Source of the DNA: Roseovarius gaetbuli
GTDB taxonomy: Bacteria; Pseudomonadota; Alphaproteobacteria; Rhodobacterales; Rhodobacteraceae
Direction of reading: 5' to 3'
NCBI RefSeq assembly: GCF_900172365.1
Contig: NZ_FWFJ01000002.1
Coordinates: 124,001 to 188,000, forward strand
Length of the DNA stretch: 64,000 nt
The translations under genes were made by a program, and so were the position numbers. The notes under the pieces were generated by a model, which was given only the letters and a program-made list of their open reading frames with translations, was not told the DNA's origin and ran no database searches. Every line of letters begins with the position of its first letter. Positions within the stretch are counted from its first letter, which is position 1. Below, in pieces: positions 16,418 to 27,027 of this stretch.

Positions 16418-18298
16418 TCACTTGGGCGCGGGGTCTGGCGCGGCGGGCGCTTGCGCATCGTCCGGTGCGTCGGATGGCGGGCCGGGCATGGCCTTGCACT
16501 CCAAAAACACCCGCGCCGTGCAATTGGCACAGATTGAGCGATCAAGCCGGGGCACAATCGTCTCAAGCATTTCTCGTTTGCGGCGAAAGATATGCGCCTT
16601 GCCGATCCGTTTGGTCACGTGAAACTGATCCAACTGTCGGCGGAGCGGCGGATAGCGCCCGACCAGCGACAGGGAGCCGCCCATGTCTGTGCGGTTGCGG
16701 CTTTCCTCGACAAGCCATTCGGCGCCCGCCAGATCAATCCCGACCGCCCCGTCAATCAACAGGCAGAGATGCTTCTGACCCGGCCTTTGCTTTGCCAGCC
16801 TGACAAACTCTTTTTCAAGGTATTCAACCGCGCCGAAATACATCGGCCCCTGAACCCGCAGAAACACCGCTTGCGGGCATTCCGGCAGGCGCCAGTGGAT
16901 CGGACTCATGAAGGGGCGCCCCTCAACTTCGCCATTGGGCACGTTGACCGGCAGCCCCGGCTTCATCGTCTGGCGCAGGAACAGGGCCAAAGAGACAATA
17001 ACCCCGGCATAGATCGCAAATTCGAGATCGACCAAAAGAACCGTGATGAAGGTCACCAGAAAGATCGAGGTTTCCGACGGGCTCGTGGTCAGAATGTGCC
17101 GGATTTCCCGGATGTCGATCAGCTTCCACGCCACCAGCATGATCAGCCCCGACATCGCCGGAATCGGAATATGGGCGATCAGCGGGCTGACCAGCAGCAG
17201 GATCACCAGCAGGAAAATCGCGGCAAGAATCGCCGCCAGCGGCGTCTTTGCACCAGCCTCAAGGTTCAGCGAACTTCGCGTGAACGAACCCGAGCCCATG
17301 TAGGCTGAAAAGAACGACCCGCCGATATTCGAGAGGCCCTGCCCGATGATTTCCTGATTGCTGTTCAGCGACTGATGCGATTGCAACGACATCGCCCGCG
17401 CGATTGAAACCGCCTCCAGAAGGCCGATCAGGGCCAGGGCAAACGCCCCCTGAGACATCGTGCGCACGATTTCAAACGACATTTCCGGCACCGCGACAGG
17501 CGGAATGCCCGAGTCGATCGCCTCGACAAAGGCCACGCCATGCGCGCCCGAGTTGAGCACAAAGGCCAGCCCGCTGCCGACAACAAGGGCAATCAGGTAA
17601 TTGGGCCACATCGGGCGGTATCGCTTGACGACAACCGCCGCGACGAGGGTCGTGACCGAGACCGCCAGAACATGCGGGTTGAGATCCGGCAAGACGCGCC
17701 AAAGCTCTTGTCCCAATTCAACAAGGTCATCGGGACGCGGTAACGACTTGCCTATGAAGCCCGGCAACTGACTTAGGAAAATCAGGATTGCGGCCCCGGC
17801 CGTAAAGCCGACCATGACCGAATGCGAAACAAGGCTAACCAATTGCCCGAGGTTCACGAGGCCAAGGCAAAGCTGAAAGAACCCCGCCAAGAGGGTGATG
17901 CTGAACACCGCGCTGATGAATTCGGGCGATCCGGGGGTGAAACTTTCGGACAGGGTTGCGAAGATCACCACGGAAATGGCCGTCGTCGGGCCGGATACAA
18001 GATGCCACGAACTTCCGAAAAGCGCCGCGATCACCGGCGTGACCATCGCCGTATAAAGACCATACTGCGGCGGCAAGCCCGCGATGGCGGCAAAGGCAAT
18101 CCCCTGCGGCAGCACGATCGCGGCATTGGTGATGCCGGCAAAAACATCGGCGCGAAAAGTTCGCTTGTTGACCAGGGGAAGCCATTCCAGAAACGGCATC
18201 ATCGCACGAAGACGTTCGCGCGCGGTCAGTTTCTGTTTGCTGTTCGACGGCAACAAATGCGGCGCTTCATCCGCCGGTTGCCCAAAACGCCAAGTCAT
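16418..18298 (-). CDS. SulP family anion transporter with STAS domain
   Basis: A 626-aa inner-membrane transporter. The SulP core (about residues 40-440) includes VLPQGIAFAAIAGLPPQYGLY and the GSGSFTRSSLN segment. A cytoplasmic STAS domain follows (about 470-580). Substrates in the family are sulfate, bicarbonate or other anions. After the STAS domain lies an unusual tail with CANCTARVFLEC followed by a Pro/Ala/Asp-rich end (PPSDAPDDAQAPAAPDP). The gene stands alone, about 260 bases from the rnj 3' end. Start ATG 18298 is the only upstream candidate. Confidence 0.9.
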   Translation of the reverse strand: MTWRFGQPADEAPHLLPSNSKQKLTARERLRAMMPFLEWLPLVNKRTFRADVFAGITNAAIVLPQGIAFAAIAGLPPQYGLYTAMVTPVIAALFGSSWHLVSGPTTAISVVIFATLSESFTPGSPEFISAVFSITLLAGFFQLCLGLVNLGQLVSLVSHSVMVGFTAGAAILIFLSQLPGFIGKSLPRPDDLVELGQELWRVLPDLNPHVLAVSVTTLVAAVVVKRYRPMWPNYLIALVVGSGLAFVLNSGAHGVAFVEAIDSGIPPVAVPEMSFEIVRTMSQGAFALALIGLLEAVSIARAMSLQSHQSLNSNQEIIGQGLSNIGGSFFSAYMGSGSFTRSSLNLEAGAKTPLAAILAAIFLLVILLLVSPLIAHIPIPAMSGLIMLVAWKLIDIREIRHILTTSPSETSIFLVTFITVLLVDLEFAIYAGVIVSLALFLRQTMKPGLPVNVPNGEVEGRPFMSPIHWRLPECPQAVFLRVQGPMYFGAVEYLEKEFVRLAKQRPGQKHLCLLIDGAVGIDLAGAEWLVEESRNRTDMGGSLSLVGRYPPLRRQLDQFHVTKRIGKAHIFRRKREMLETIVPRLDRSICANCTARVFLECKAMPGPPSDAPDDAQAPAAPDPAPK

Positions 18299-18503
18299 TC
18301 GAAGCCGCCTTCAATCCATTCGGTCGCGATAATTACACATTCGCCGCCGAACAAGCCGAGGCGCTATCGCAGTCTTGCCGCCAGAATAGGACTTAAAGAC
18401 CTCAATCCAAAGACATTCTTATAGTGCCAGTTTGGGGAAATTCCGCGGCTTTCATGGCCGCCTGCACGCCGCGCATCGCCGCGCATCGCCGCGCAGGACA
18501 TGC

Positions 18504-18538
18504 AAAAGGGCGCGGTGCACAAGCAACCGCGCCCTTTT
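18504..18538 (-). terminator. Rho-independent terminator of the birA-coaX-rnj operon
   Basis: AAAAGGGCGCGGT (18504-18516) and ACCGCGCCCTTTT (18526-18538) form a 13-bp perfect stem with a 9-base loop, 24 bases after the rnj stop codon. On the minus strand the stem ends in TTTT. Confidence 0.85.
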
Positions 18539-18561
18539 ATCTAAGGTCAGACTGTTCCGTC

Positions 18562-20229
18562 TCAGGCGCTGAGGCGGCTGATCACTACGGTGACCTCGGG
18601 GCGTTTGCCCACTTCGTTCTGCGTGCTCTGACGCGCAACCCGGCGCAGACCCTCTTCAAGCTTGTCATCATCGCCCAGTGTCTTGTCATTGGCGCGGCCA
18701 AGGAACTGGCTCAGGTCTTCTTCAAGAACATCGACCAGCGGCGCATGGCTGCGCCCCGTGGTGGCAAGGCCCATGGTTTCGCACCAGGGTTCGCCAAGCG
18801 GGTCATCGTCTTCGTCCAGGATGATGTTGATCATCACATGCCCGTTCAGAGCCATGCGAATACGATCGCGCACCACGCCATCCATCGCCCCGATCTTAAC
18901 CGAGCCATCAAGATAGGTCCGCCCGGTCTCGATATATTCGGCGACCTTGGGCTTGTTGCCGCTCAGATCAATCATCATGCCATTCACGGCAAGCATCCCG
19001 CCAAGCCGGTTGGACTTGGCAAGTTTTACATGCTCGCGCAGGTGGCGGTGTTCGCCATGCATCGGAATAACCGTCTGCGGCTTGATCAGCTTGTGCATCG
19101 TGTCAAGGTCCGGCCGATTGGCATGGCCCGAAACGTGATAGCGGTCATCGCCCTCGATCACATCGACGCCCATTTCGCTGAACTGGTTCATGATCCGGAT
19201 CACGCCGCGCTCATTGCCCGGAATCGTCTTGGACGAGAACAGGAAGGTGTCACCCTCTTTCAGGGTCATCCCTTGATATTTGCCATTGGCAAGCTGGGCA
19301 CTGGCGGCGCGCCGCTCGCCCTGGCTTCCGGTGACGATCAGCATGACGTTTTCACGCGGCAGGCCTTTGGCGTCTTCCGGGCTGATGGTGCTGGGAAAAT
19401 CCTTGAGCACGCCGGTCTCGACGCTGGCCTCGATCATCCGGCGCATCGCCCGCCCCATAAGACAGACCGAGCGCCCGGCGCGTACCCCCGCCTCGGCAAG
19501 GGTTTTGACCCGCGCGACGTTACTGGCGAAGGTGGTGCAGATGAACATGCCCTTGGATCGCTCGACCAGTTCCGTGATCGGCGTGGCCACGGTCGCCTCG
19601 GAGCGGCCCTCATTGGTGCTGAACACGTTTGTGGAATCGCACATCAGCGCCTTGACACCCGGCGCGGCAAGGCTTGCCCACAAGTCGTGATCAAAGGCTT
19701 CGCCGACCACAGGGGTTTCGTCGATCTTGAAATCGGCGGTATGCACAATCCGCCCGCCCGCGCTGTCGATCACAAGGCCAGAGCTTTCGGGGATCGAATG
19801 CGAAATCGGCACAAAGCCAACACTGAACGGGCCCGCCTGGGTCACTTCGGGCCAAGGCGAAACGGTCTTTACCGCGCTTTCGGGGTGGCCAAATTCGCTC
19901 ATCTTGCGGCGGGCAAGGTTCGAGGTGAAGGCACGCGCATAGATCGGCGCGCCAAGCTTTTCATAGCAATGCGCCACGGCGCCGAGATGGTCTTCGTGGG
20001 CATGGGTGATGAACACCGCCTCAAGCTGATTGCGCCGCTCGGCCAGCCAGGTGATATCGGGCAGGATAAGATCCACCCCCGGCGTGCCGTCCATATCCGG
20101 GAAGGTGACGCCGAGATCCACCAGGATCAGGCGTTCTTTGCCGGGTTTGCCATAGCCATAGACATAGGCATTCATACCAATTTCGCCCGCCCCACCAAGG
20201 GGAAGGTAAATCAATCGTTCACTACTCAT
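18562..20229 (-). CDS. rnj: Ribonuclease J
   Basis: A 555-aa metallo-beta-lactamase/beta-CASP ribonuclease. The metal-binding motif THAHEDH (residues 75-81) follows GGAGEIGMNAYVYGYG, and TGSQGE and VSGHA motifs mark the beta-CASP and later metal-ligand regions. RNase J has 5'-3' exo- and endonuclease activity in mRNA decay and rRNA maturation and is standard in alphaproteobacteria. It starts 6 bases after coaX ends and is followed by a strong terminator, so birA-coaX-rnj forms one unit. Confidence 0.93.
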   Translation of the reverse strand: MSSERLIYLPLGGAGEIGMNAYVYGYGKPGKERLILVDLGVTFPDMDGTPGVDLILPDITWLAERRNQLEAVFITHAHEDHLGAVAHCYEKLGAPIYARAFTSNLARRKMSEFGHPESAVKTVSPWPEVTQAGPFSVGFVPISHSIPESSGLVIDSAGGRIVHTADFKIDETPVVGEAFDHDLWASLAAPGVKALMCDSTNVFSTNEGRSEATVATPITELVERSKGMFICTTFASNVARVKTLAEAGVRAGRSVCLMGRAMRRMIEASVETGVLKDFPSTISPEDAKGLPRENVMLIVTGSQGERRAASAQLANGKYQGMTLKEGDTFLFSSKTIPGNERGVIRIMNQFSEMGVDVIEGDDRYHVSGHANRPDLDTMHKLIKPQTVIPMHGEHRHLREHVKLAKSNRLGGMLAVNGMMIDLSGNKPKVAEYIETGRTYLDGSVKIGAMDGVVRDRIRMALNGHVMINIILDEDDDPLGEPWCETMGLATTGRSHAPLVDVLEEDLSQFLGRANDKTLGDDDKLEEGLRRVARQSTQNEVGKRPEVTVVISRLSA

Positions 20230-20235
20230 GGGGCG

Positions 20236-21006
20236 TCAGCCCTCCTTGTTATACGCGTCGATCACGGTCAGCCCGTGCATCGTCAGATCATCTCGGTACA
20301 CGTCGAAAATCGCGTGCCCCTGCTGGAATAACGGCGCCAGCCCGCCGGTTGCGACCACTTTCATGGCGCGGCCTCTCTCGGCCTTTATCCGGTCACATAT
20401 CCCATTGATCAGCCCGACATAACCCCAGAACACCCCCGATTGCATGCAATCGACGGTATTGGTGCCTATGACGCGCTCGGGTTTGGTGATATCCACATGC
20501 GGCAGGGCGGCGGCGGCCTCGTGCAGAGCCTGAAGCGACAGATTCACCCCCGGCGCAATCACCCCGCCAATATAGGCGCCATCACTTGCGACCACATCAA
20601 ACGTCGTGGCGGTGCCAAAATCCACCACGATAAGGTCGCCTCCGTATAGATCGTAACCCGCCACCGTATTTACAAGCCTGTCCGGCCCGACCTGCGTGCC
20701 CGCGTCCACCCGCACATCCACCGGCAGGCGGCATTCGGGCTTGCCAACCACGAGCGGGCGACAGTTGAAATAGCGATCCGAAAAGACCCTGAGATTGAAC
20801 ACCACCCGCGGCACCGTCGAACTTATCACCACAGAGCGGATATCGGCCTTGATGCCGAAATGGTTGAGAAGCGTGGAAAACCAGACGAAGTACTGATCCG
20901 CCGTGCGCTGATGCTCGGTCGAGGTGCGCAGCGTGCACAGGAATTTCTCACCATCCCAGATCGAAAAGACCGTGTTGGTATTGCCGCAGTCAATCGCCAG
21001 TAGCAT
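20236..21006 (-). CDS. coaX: Type III pantothenate kinase
   Basis: A 256-aa ASKHA-fold kinase. AIDCGNTNTVFSIW (residues 4-17) is the phosphate-1 motif, with catalytic Asp6, and VVDFGTATTFDVV is the second nucleotide-binding loop; GPDRLVNTVAGY is the pantothenate-site segment. It phosphorylates pantothenate in the first step of CoA synthesis. It lies 15 bases after birA and just before rnj. The birA-coaX pairing is common in bacteria. Confidence 0.95.
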   Translation of the reverse strand: MLLAIDCGNTNTVFSIWDGEKFLCTLRTSTEHQRTADQYFVWFSTLLNHFGIKADIRSVVISSTVPRVVFNLRVFSDRYFNCRPLVVGKPECRLPVDVRVDAGTQVGPDRLVNTVAGYDLYGGDLIVVDFGTATTFDVVASDGAYIGGVIAPGVNLSLQALHEAAAALPHVDITKPERVIGTNTVDCMQSGVFWGYVGLINGICDRIKAERGRAMKVVATGGLAPLFQQGHAIFDVYRDDLTMHGLTVIDAYNKEG

Positions 21007-21021
21007 CGCCCGCCTCCTCGC

Positions 21022-21786
21022 TTAGAAAAAAACCTCGGCGGCGGCAATCACGTGGCGCCCCTTGGGGGTTGATAGAACAAGATTGCCCGCGCCGTCCACC
21101 GTCTCAAAGGTGCCGGTCACCTCTTCGCGGCTGGTGCGCGCGGTGATCACCTCGCCCAACCGCGCCGCGCGCGCGAGCCAGGCGTTGCGAATGGGCTCGA
21201 AGCCATAGGTCACGAATTGCGCCTCGACGCGGGCATAGGCCGGGGCCAGAAGATCCAGAAATTCCTCGGGGCTGATCGCCACGCCGGTGCCTGACAAGAC
21301 CGACACCGGACGCACTGCGCCCGGCTCGACCGCGCTGCCCTCCGGCGCCTCGCGCAGGTTCACGCCAATGCCGATTGCAAAATGGCTAAGCCCTGCGCCG
21401 CTGCCGGCACTCTCCAACAGGATCCCGGCCAACTTGCCACCGTTCAACAACACATCATTGGGCCACTTGAGCGCAAAGGCCTCGGCCCGCCCGGTGGCCG
21501 CGACAAGCGCCTCGAACAACGCCAGCGAGGCCACAAAAGAGCGCAGCGCAACCTTGTCCGGCGTCTCATTGGGGCGCATCACAAGGCTGGCGGAAAAATT
21601 CCCCTTTGGGTCGCGCCACGCGCGCCCGCGCCGCCCGCGCCCGGCGGTCTGCTCAAGCGCCAGTATCCACTCCGGCCCCGCAAGCCCCGCGGCCACCCGC
21701 GCGGCCTCGGCATTGGTGCTGTCCACCGAGGCCAGCACACGCCGTCCATAGCCCGCAGGCCAGTCCCACTCAGAGCCCAATTTCAT
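21022..21786 (-). CDS. birA: Biotin-[acetyl-CoA-carboxylase] ligase
   Basis: A 254-aa biotin protein ligase with the catalytic motif AGRGRRGRAW (about residues 49-58), KWPNDVLLNGGKLAGILLE and the C-terminal SH3-like domain. There is no N-terminal helix-turn-helix, so it acts as an enzyme rather than a bifunctional repressor. It would biotinylate acetyl-CoA carboxylase and also the methylcrotonyl-CoA carboxylase subunit encoded at 44.5-46.5 kb. The ATG at 21786 is embedded in a short recurrent intergenic element (GAGTATTTTGGGAACGATG). Confidence 0.93.
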   Translation of the reverse strand: MKLGSEWDWPAGYGRRVLASVDSTNAEAARVAAGLAGPEWILALEQTAGRGRRGRAWRDPKGNFSASLVMRPNETPDKVALRSFVASLALFEALVAATGRAEAFALKWPNDVLLNGGKLAGILLESAGSGAGLSHFAIGIGVNLREAPEGSAVEPGAVRPVSVLSGTGVAISPEEFLDLLAPAYARVEAQFVTYGFEPIRNAWLARAARLGEVITARTSREEVTGTFETVDGAGNLVLSTPKGRHVIAAAEVFF

Positions 21787-21802
21787 CGTTCCCAAAATAC
21801 TC
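21781..21802 (-). repeat. Recurrent GAGTATTTTGGG element overlapping the birA start
   Basis: The minus strand reads GAGTATTTTGGGAACGATG followed by AAA. It differs by one base from the two exact copies at 43784 and 62609. The ATG of this copy is the birA start codon, and CCTCCGGCGG precedes the element. Confidence 0.6.
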
Positions 21803-21837
21803 CCGCCGGAGGCACACGCCCGGGCACCGGGCGCCAA

Positions 21838-21868
21838 AATAAAAGCGACGCGCCCCTTGGGGCGCGTC
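21838..21868 (-). terminator. Rho-independent terminator of the nuo operon
   Basis: GACGCGCCCC (21847-21856) and GGGGCGCGTC (21859-21868) form a 10-bp perfect stem. On the minus strand it lies 31 bases after the nuoN stop and is followed by GCTTTTATTTT. It separates nuoN from birA. Confidence 0.88.
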
Positions 21869-21899
21869 ACATTTGGATCAGACCGGATAAGACATGGCG

Positions 21900-23333
21900 T
21901 CAGTTGACAAGCGTCGCCGCCGCCGCCTGGGCAATTGCCTCGACCCCGAACATATTGATGATGCCCGCAAGCATGATCGCCGCCGAGGCCATCAGGAACG
22001 CCCATTGCACCGGCGAACGCCCGGTTTCAAGCGCTTCGCCCTCTTCGCCGAAATACATGTAGAACACGATACGCAGGTAATAGAACGCCCCGATCACGCT
22101 GGCGACCACACCGGCCACCGCGAGCCAGGCAAGCCCGCCCTCATAGGCGGCGCGCAGCACGTAAAGCTTGCCGAAAAAGCCAAGAAGCGGCGGTACGCCG
22201 GCAAGGCTGAACAACAAGATCAGCATCGCAAGCGCCCGGCCCGGCTGGGCCTTGGCATACATGTTGAGACTACGGATATCGGTCACTGGCTGGCCATCGC
22301 GCTCCATCGACAGGATAAAGGCAAAGGTGCCGATATTCATGGTCACATAGATCGCCATATAGATCAGCATCGCCTGCACACCAAACACCGTCCCCGAGGC
22401 CAAGCCCATGAGCGCATAGCCCATATGCGCAATCGACGAATAGGCCATCAGGCGCTTGATGTCGGTCTGCCCGATTGCCGCCACGGCGCCAAGGAACATC
22501 GACAACAGGCTAAGCGCCGCCAGCACCTGCTGCCAGTCACCAACCACGCCGCCAAAGGCGTCATGCACAACCCGCGCGAACAGCGCCATCGCGGCCATCT
22601 TCGGCGCGGTGGCAAAAAACGCGGTGATGGGCGTCGGCGAGCCCTCGTAAACGTCGGGCGTCCACATGTGGAACGGCACGGCGGAAATCTTAAAGGCCAG
22701 ACCCGAGATCACCAGAACCAGACCGATCAAAAGACCGATCGGCGCCTGCCCCTCTGCGGCCGCGATGATACCGGAAAACAGCGTCGTACCCGCATAGCCA
22801 TAGGTCAGCGAGGCACCATAGAGCAGCAAGCCCGAGCTGAGCGCGCCCAGCACGAAATACTTGAGGCCGGCCTCGGTCGACTTGGCACTGTCGCGGCGCA
22901 GCGAGGCGACCACGTAAAGCGCCAGCGACTGAAGCTCGAGCCCCATGTAAAGCGCCATCAGGTCACCGGCACTGACCATCACCATCATGCCAACCGCCGA
23001 CAGGGCGATCAGGATCGGATATTCAAACCGCAGGATATCGCGGCGCTGCATATACTCCTGCCCCAGCACCAGAACGGCGGCGGCCGACAAAAGGATCGTC
23101 ACCTTGGCAAAGCGGGCAAAGCCATCATCGTTGAACATGCCACCAAAGGCGGTGTGGGTGCCATTGCCGGTGGCGCCAATCCAAAGCGCCATGAGCACGA
23201 ACAGCCCGGCGGTCAGCCAGACCAGCATGCCCGCCATCTTGTCCTTGCCCGTGTAGGCGACCAGCAACAGGGCGGCCAGTGCGTAGACCGAGATCACGAT
23301 CTCGGGCAGGATAACAGTCAGATCAGCCTGCAT
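21900..23333 (-). CDS. nuoN: NADH-quinone oxidoreductase subunit N
   Basis: A 477-aa antiporter-like membrane subunit with about 14 helices. The family segment [14 protein letters not shown] and the conserved lysine region ([18 protein letters not shown]) are present. It forms part of the proton-pumping arm of complex I. The start is ATG 23333, where [15 protein letters not shown] begins the first helix; longer frames overlap nuoM. It is the last nuo gene, 16 bases after nuoM, and a terminator follows. Confidence 0.96.
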   Translation of the reverse strand: MQADLTVILPEIVISVYALAALLLVAYTGKDKMAGMLVWLTAGLFVLMALWIGATGNGTHTAFGGMFNDDGFARFAKVTILLSAAAVLVLGQEYMQRRDILRFEYPILIALSAVGMMVMVSAGDLMALYMGLELQSLALYVVASLRRDSAKSTEAGLKYFVLGALSSGLLLYGASLTYGYAGTTLFSGIIAAAEGQAPIGLLIGLVLVISGLAFKISAVPFHMWTPDVYEGSPTPITAFFATAPKMAAMALFARVVHDAFGGVVGDWQQVLAALSLLSMFLGAVAAIGQTDIKRLMAYSSIAHMGYALMGLASGTVFGVQAMLIYMAIYVTMNIGTFAFILSMERDGQPVTDIRSLNMYAKAQPGRALAMLILLFSLAGVPPLLGFFGKLYVLRAAYEGGLAWLAVAGVVASVIGAFYYLRIVFYMYFGEEGEALETGRSPVQWAFLMASAAIMLAGIINMFGVEAIAQAAAATLVN

Positions 23334-23349
23334 CTTCAGGGCCTCCGGT

Positions 23350-24897
23350 TCAATGCGAGGTTTCGGCAACCTGCGTGGCGCTCGACGCCACGGCCTGTGC
23401 CGTCTCATAGTTGGAAATCAGCGCCTCGACAGAGGGGCCGGTGATATCGGTGACCAGCCGAGGATAAACCCCGAGCAGCAGCGTCATCACCACCAGCGGT
23501 GCAAAGATTGCCCGCTCGCGTTTGCTCATATCGGTGATGGTCTTCAGGCTTTCCTTGATCAGATCGCCCATCACCACCCGGCGATACAGCCAGAGCGCAT
23601 AGGCCGCCGAGAGGATCACGCCAGTGGTCGCCACCGCCGCCACCCAGGTGTTGACCTGGAAAATCCCGACCAGCGTCAGGAATTCGCCGACAAAACCCGA
23701 TGTGCCCGGCAGGCCGACATTGGCCATGGTGAAAAACATGAAGATCAGCGCATAGGCCGGCATCCGGTTCACCAGACCGCCATAGGCGTCGATGTCGCGG
23801 GTGTGCATCCGATCATAGATCACGCCGACACAGAGGAACAGCGCGCCCGAGATAAAGCCGTGGCTGATCATCTGGAAGATCGCGCCGTCGATGCCCTGTT
23901 GGTTGGCGGCAAAAATACCCATGGTGACATAGCCCATATGCGCCACCGACGAATAGGCGATCAGCTTTTTCATGTCTTCCTGCGCAAGCGCGACCAGCGA
24001 GGTATAGACAATCGCGATCGCCGACATCCAAAGCACCAGCGGCGTCAGAACCTCTGCGCCAATCGGGAACATCGGCAGGCTGAAGCGCAAGAAGCCATAG
24101 CCCCCCATCTTGAGCAGGATCGCGGCAAGAACGACCGAACCGGCCGTCGGCGCCTGCACGTGCGCATCCGGAAGCCAGGTATGCACCGGCCACATCGGCA
24201 TCTTGACCGCGAAGCTGGCAAAGAAGGCCAGGAACATCAGGGTCTGCATGCCGCCGACAATGTGAATGCCGAGGATCGAGAAGCTGTCGCTGGCGAACTC
24301 ATGCTTGAGCAGCGCCACGACATCGGTGGTGCCCGCATCCGAGAACATCGCCACCATCGCCACCAGCATCAGCACCGAGCCGAGGAAGGTGTAGAGGAAG
24401 AACTTGAACGACGCATAGATCCGCGCCTTGCCGCCCCAGATGCCGATGATCAGGAACATCGGGATCAGGCCGGCCTCGAAGAACAGGTAGAACAGCACGA
24501 GGTCAAGCGCCATGAACACGCCAAGCATCAGCGTTTCCAGAAGCAGGAAGGCGATCATGTATTCCTTGACGCGGCTGGTCACATTCCAGGAGGCCGCAAT
24601 CGTCAGCGGCATCATGAAGGTGGTCAGCATCACGAAAAGAACGCTGATCCCGTCGACGCCCATCTTGTATTGCAGCCCAAGCAGCCACTCGCGCTGTTCC
24701 ACGAACTGAAAGCCGGTGTTCGCGGAGTCAAAGTCAAACAGGATGAACAGCGAGACCACGAAGGTCAGCGATGTCGCAATCATCGCCACCCATTTGGCGT
24801 TTTTCTGTGCCGCTTCATCTTCGCCGCGCAGGAAGATGGCCAGAATGGCCGCCGCAACCGCAGGGATGAAGGTGACGATGGAAAGAAGGTTATCCAT
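23350..24897 (-). CDS. nuoM: NADH-quinone oxidoreductase subunit M
   Basis: A 515-aa antiporter-like proton-channel subunit of the complex I membrane arm. [20 protein letters not shown] contains the conserved functional glutamate of helix 5, and [23 protein letters not shown] the helix 7-8 lysine region. The start codon overlaps the nuoL stop (TAATG at 24895-24899), so translation is coupled. Confidence 0.97.
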   Translation of the reverse strand: MDNLLSIVTFIPAVAAAILAIFLRGEDEAAQKNAKWVAMIATSLTFVVSLFILFDFDSANTGFQFVEQREWLLGLQYKMGVDGISVLFVMLTTFMMPLTIAASWNVTSRVKEYMIAFLLLETLMLGVFMALDLVLFYLFFEAGLIPMFLIIGIWGGKARIYASFKFFLYTFLGSVLMLVAMVAMFSDAGTTDVVALLKHEFASDSFSILGIHIVGGMQTLMFLAFFASFAVKMPMWPVHTWLPDAHVQAPTAGSVVLAAILLKMGGYGFLRFSLPMFPIGAEVLTPLVLWMSAIAIVYTSLVALAQEDMKKLIAYSSVAHMGYVTMGIFAANQQGIDGAIFQMISHGFISGALFLCVGVIYDRMHTRDIDAYGGLVNRMPAYALIFMFFTMANVGLPGTSGFVGEFLTLVGIFQVNTWVAAVATTGVILSAAYALWLYRRVVMGDLIKESLKTITDMSKRERAIFAPLVVMTLLLGVYPRLVTDITGPSVEALISNYETAQAVASSATQVAETSH

Positions 24898-27023
24898 TAG
24901 TGTGCCCCTCCGAAGATCGTCATCCATGTCACCAGGATCACGATCCCGATCACCATGGCGAAGGCATAGGTGAAGATATAGCCAGACTGCGCCCGGCCCG
25001 CGAGGCGGGTCAGACGGGGGATAAGCCCCATCGCCACACCGTTGAGCGACCCGTCGATGATATCGCCATCGCCGCGCTTCCAAAGGAGATGCCCGAGGGC
25101 CTTGGCGGGACGCACGAAGAGAAAGTCATAGATCTCGTCGAAGTACCATTTGTTGAGCAGGAACAGGTAGAGCGGTCGCTGGCTCTCGGCCAGTTTGCCC
25201 GGCATGCTCGGGTTCCAGATATAGAACCAGAGAGCGGTGACAAAACCGAGCAGCATGGCGATGAACGGGCTGACCTTGACCCAGGTCGGCGCGTGATGCG
25301 CGTCGTTCAGCACCGTGTTGTCGGGATGCATGAAAATCGCGCCCTCGGGTGCCATGCCATGCGCCATCGCGGCGGGGGCCGCAGCGTGCGCGTCGCCGCC
25401 TTGCGTGGCCGCCTCGCCATGCCCGGTCTCGGCGGTCGGCGCGTCGTGGCCGGTGGTGGCCGCGCCGTGACCGGCATCGGCCGTCACCTCATGGACGGGC
25501 ATGCCGAAGAACTTGTTGACCTGTTCATGGCTGCCGAAAAAGCTGTTGTACCAGACCATGCCAGAGAAGATCGCGCCAAGCGCCAGAACACCAAGCGGCA
25601 CCAGCATCACCATCGGGCTTTCATGGGCGTGCTCGTGGGTGTGCTTGTCACCGCGCGGCTTGCCAAAGAAGGTCAGGAAGATCAGCCGCCAGCTGTAAAA
25701 GCTGGTGAACAGTGCCGCGATCACCAGCATCCAGAAGGCATAGCCGCCACCAGTTCCGGCCCAGGCACTCTCGATCACCGCGTCCTTGCTGAGGAAGCCG
25801 GCAAAGCCGATATGGGTCAGCGGAATGCCGACACCGGTGATGGCCAGCGTGCCGATCATCATCGCAATGAACGTATAGGGCAGCTTTTTGCGCAAGCCCC
25901 CGTAATTGCGCATGTCCTGTTCGTGGTGCATCCCGTGGATCACCGAACCAGCGCCAAGGAACAGCATCGCCTTGAAGAACGCATGCGTCAGCAGGTGGAA
26001 CATCGCCACCGAATAGACGCCGACACCGGCGGCCACGAACATATAGCCAAGCTGGCTACAGGTCGAATAGGCGATGACGCGTTTGATGTCGTTCTGCACA
26101 AGGCCCACGGTCGCCGCGAAAAACGCGGTGCTGGCGCCAAGGAAGACGATAAGCATCTTGGCCTCGGGGGCATATTCCATCAGCGGCGACATCCGGCAGA
26201 CAAGGAAAACCCCCGCCGTGACCATGGTGGCCGCGTGGATCAGGGCCGACACAGGCGTCGGGCCTTCCATCGCGTCCGGAAGCCAGGTGTGCAGGAAAAG
26301 CTGTGCCGATTTGCCCATCGCGCCGATGAACAGCAGGAAGGCAATCAGATTGGCGGCATTCCATTCGCTCCACAGGAACGTCAGCTGTGTTTCAGCCAAG
26401 GCAGGCGCGGCGGCAAAGATGTCGTCGAACTTGATGCTGTCGGTCAGGAAATAAAGCGCCATGATCCCGAGGGCAAAGCCAAAGTCACCGATCCGGTTGA
26501 CCACAAAGGCCTTGATCGCGGCGGCATTGGCGCTTGGCTTGCGATAGTAAAAGCCGATCAGAAGATACGAGGCAACGCCCACCCCTTCCCAGCCAAAGAA
26601 CATCTGCAGCAGGTTGTCAGAGGTCACCAGCATCAGCATCGCGAAGGTGAAGAACGACAGATACGCAAAGAAGCGCGGGCGATAGCTCTCGCTCTCCTTG
26701 AAGTTCTCGTCATGCGCCATGTAGCCCATCGAATAAAGATGCACGAGCGCCGAGACCGTGGTGATCACGATCAGCATGATCGCGGTCAGCCGATCCAGAC
26801 GAATGGCCCAGGCGGTATCAAGCGTGCCCGACTGAACCCAGTCGAGAATATGCACGCTATGGGTCACACCGTCATGGCCCAGAAAGATGATCCAGCTCAG
26901 CAGAGCCGACAACATCAACAGCCCCGTGGTCAGCCATTGTGCGCCCTTGTCACCAATGATCCGCCAGCCAAAGCCCGCGATGATCGCCCCTACAAGAGGC
27001 CCGAAGAGGAGAATGGTTTCCAT
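24897..27023 (-). CDS. nuoL: NADH-quinone oxidoreductase subunit L, with His-rich insertion
   Basis: A 708-aa distal antiporter-like subunit, about 95 residues longer than the E. coli protein. The channel core is normal ([49 protein letters not shown]). The extra length is mostly in the C-terminal third: a His-rich loop at about residue 455 ([10 protein letters not shown]) and a low-complexity His/Ala/Gly stretch at about 506-561 ([20 protein letters not shown]...). The lateral amphipathic helix would follow. It overlaps nuoM by one base and starts 4 bases after nuoK. Confidence 0.96.
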   Translation of the reverse strand: METILLFGPLVGAIIAGFGWRIIGDKGAQWLTTGLLMLSALLSWIIFLGHDGVTHSVHILDWVQSGTLDTAWAIRLDRLTAIMLIVITTVSALVHLYSMGYMAHDENFKESESYRPRFFAYLSFFTFAMLMLVTSDNLLQMFFGWEGVGVASYLLIGFYYRKPSANAAAIKAFVVNRIGDFGFALGIMALYFLTDSIKFDDIFAAAPALAETQLTFLWSEWNAANLIAFLLFIGAMGKSAQLFLHTWLPDAMEGPTPVSALIHAATMVTAGVFLVCRMSPLMEYAPEAKMLIVFLGASTAFFAATVGLVQNDIKRVIAYSTCSQLGYMFVAAGVGVYSVAMFHLLTHAFFKAMLFLGAGSVIHGMHHEQDMRNYGGLRKKLPYTFIAMMIGTLAITGVGIPLTHIGFAGFLSKDAVIESAWAGTGGGYAFWMLVIAALFTSFYSWRLIFLTFFGKPRGDKHTHEHAHESPMVMLVPLGVLALGAIFSGMVWYNSFFGSHEQVNKFFGMPVHEVTADAGHGAATTGHDAPTAETGHGEAATQGGDAHAAAPAAMAHGMAPEGAIFMHPDNTVLNDAHHAPTWVKVSPFIAMLLGFVTALWFYIWNPSMPGKLAESQRPLYLFLLNKWYFDEIYDFLFVRPAKALGHLLWKRGDGDIIDGSLNGVAMGLIPRLTRLAGRAQSGYIFTYAFAMVIGIVILVTWMTIFGGAH

Positions 27024-27027
27024 GACT

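Noticed and set aside
15988-16566. Minus-strand frame as a gene downstream of the SulP gene
   Set aside because: It overlaps the SulP 3' end in another frame, has no RBS or domain, and has Arg/Ser-rich composition typical of a spurious frame.
18471-18500. Short tandem GCGCATCGCC repeat between SulP and rnj
   Set aside because: Only about two to three 10-base units of simple GC-rich text; no sign of function beyond the nearby terminator.
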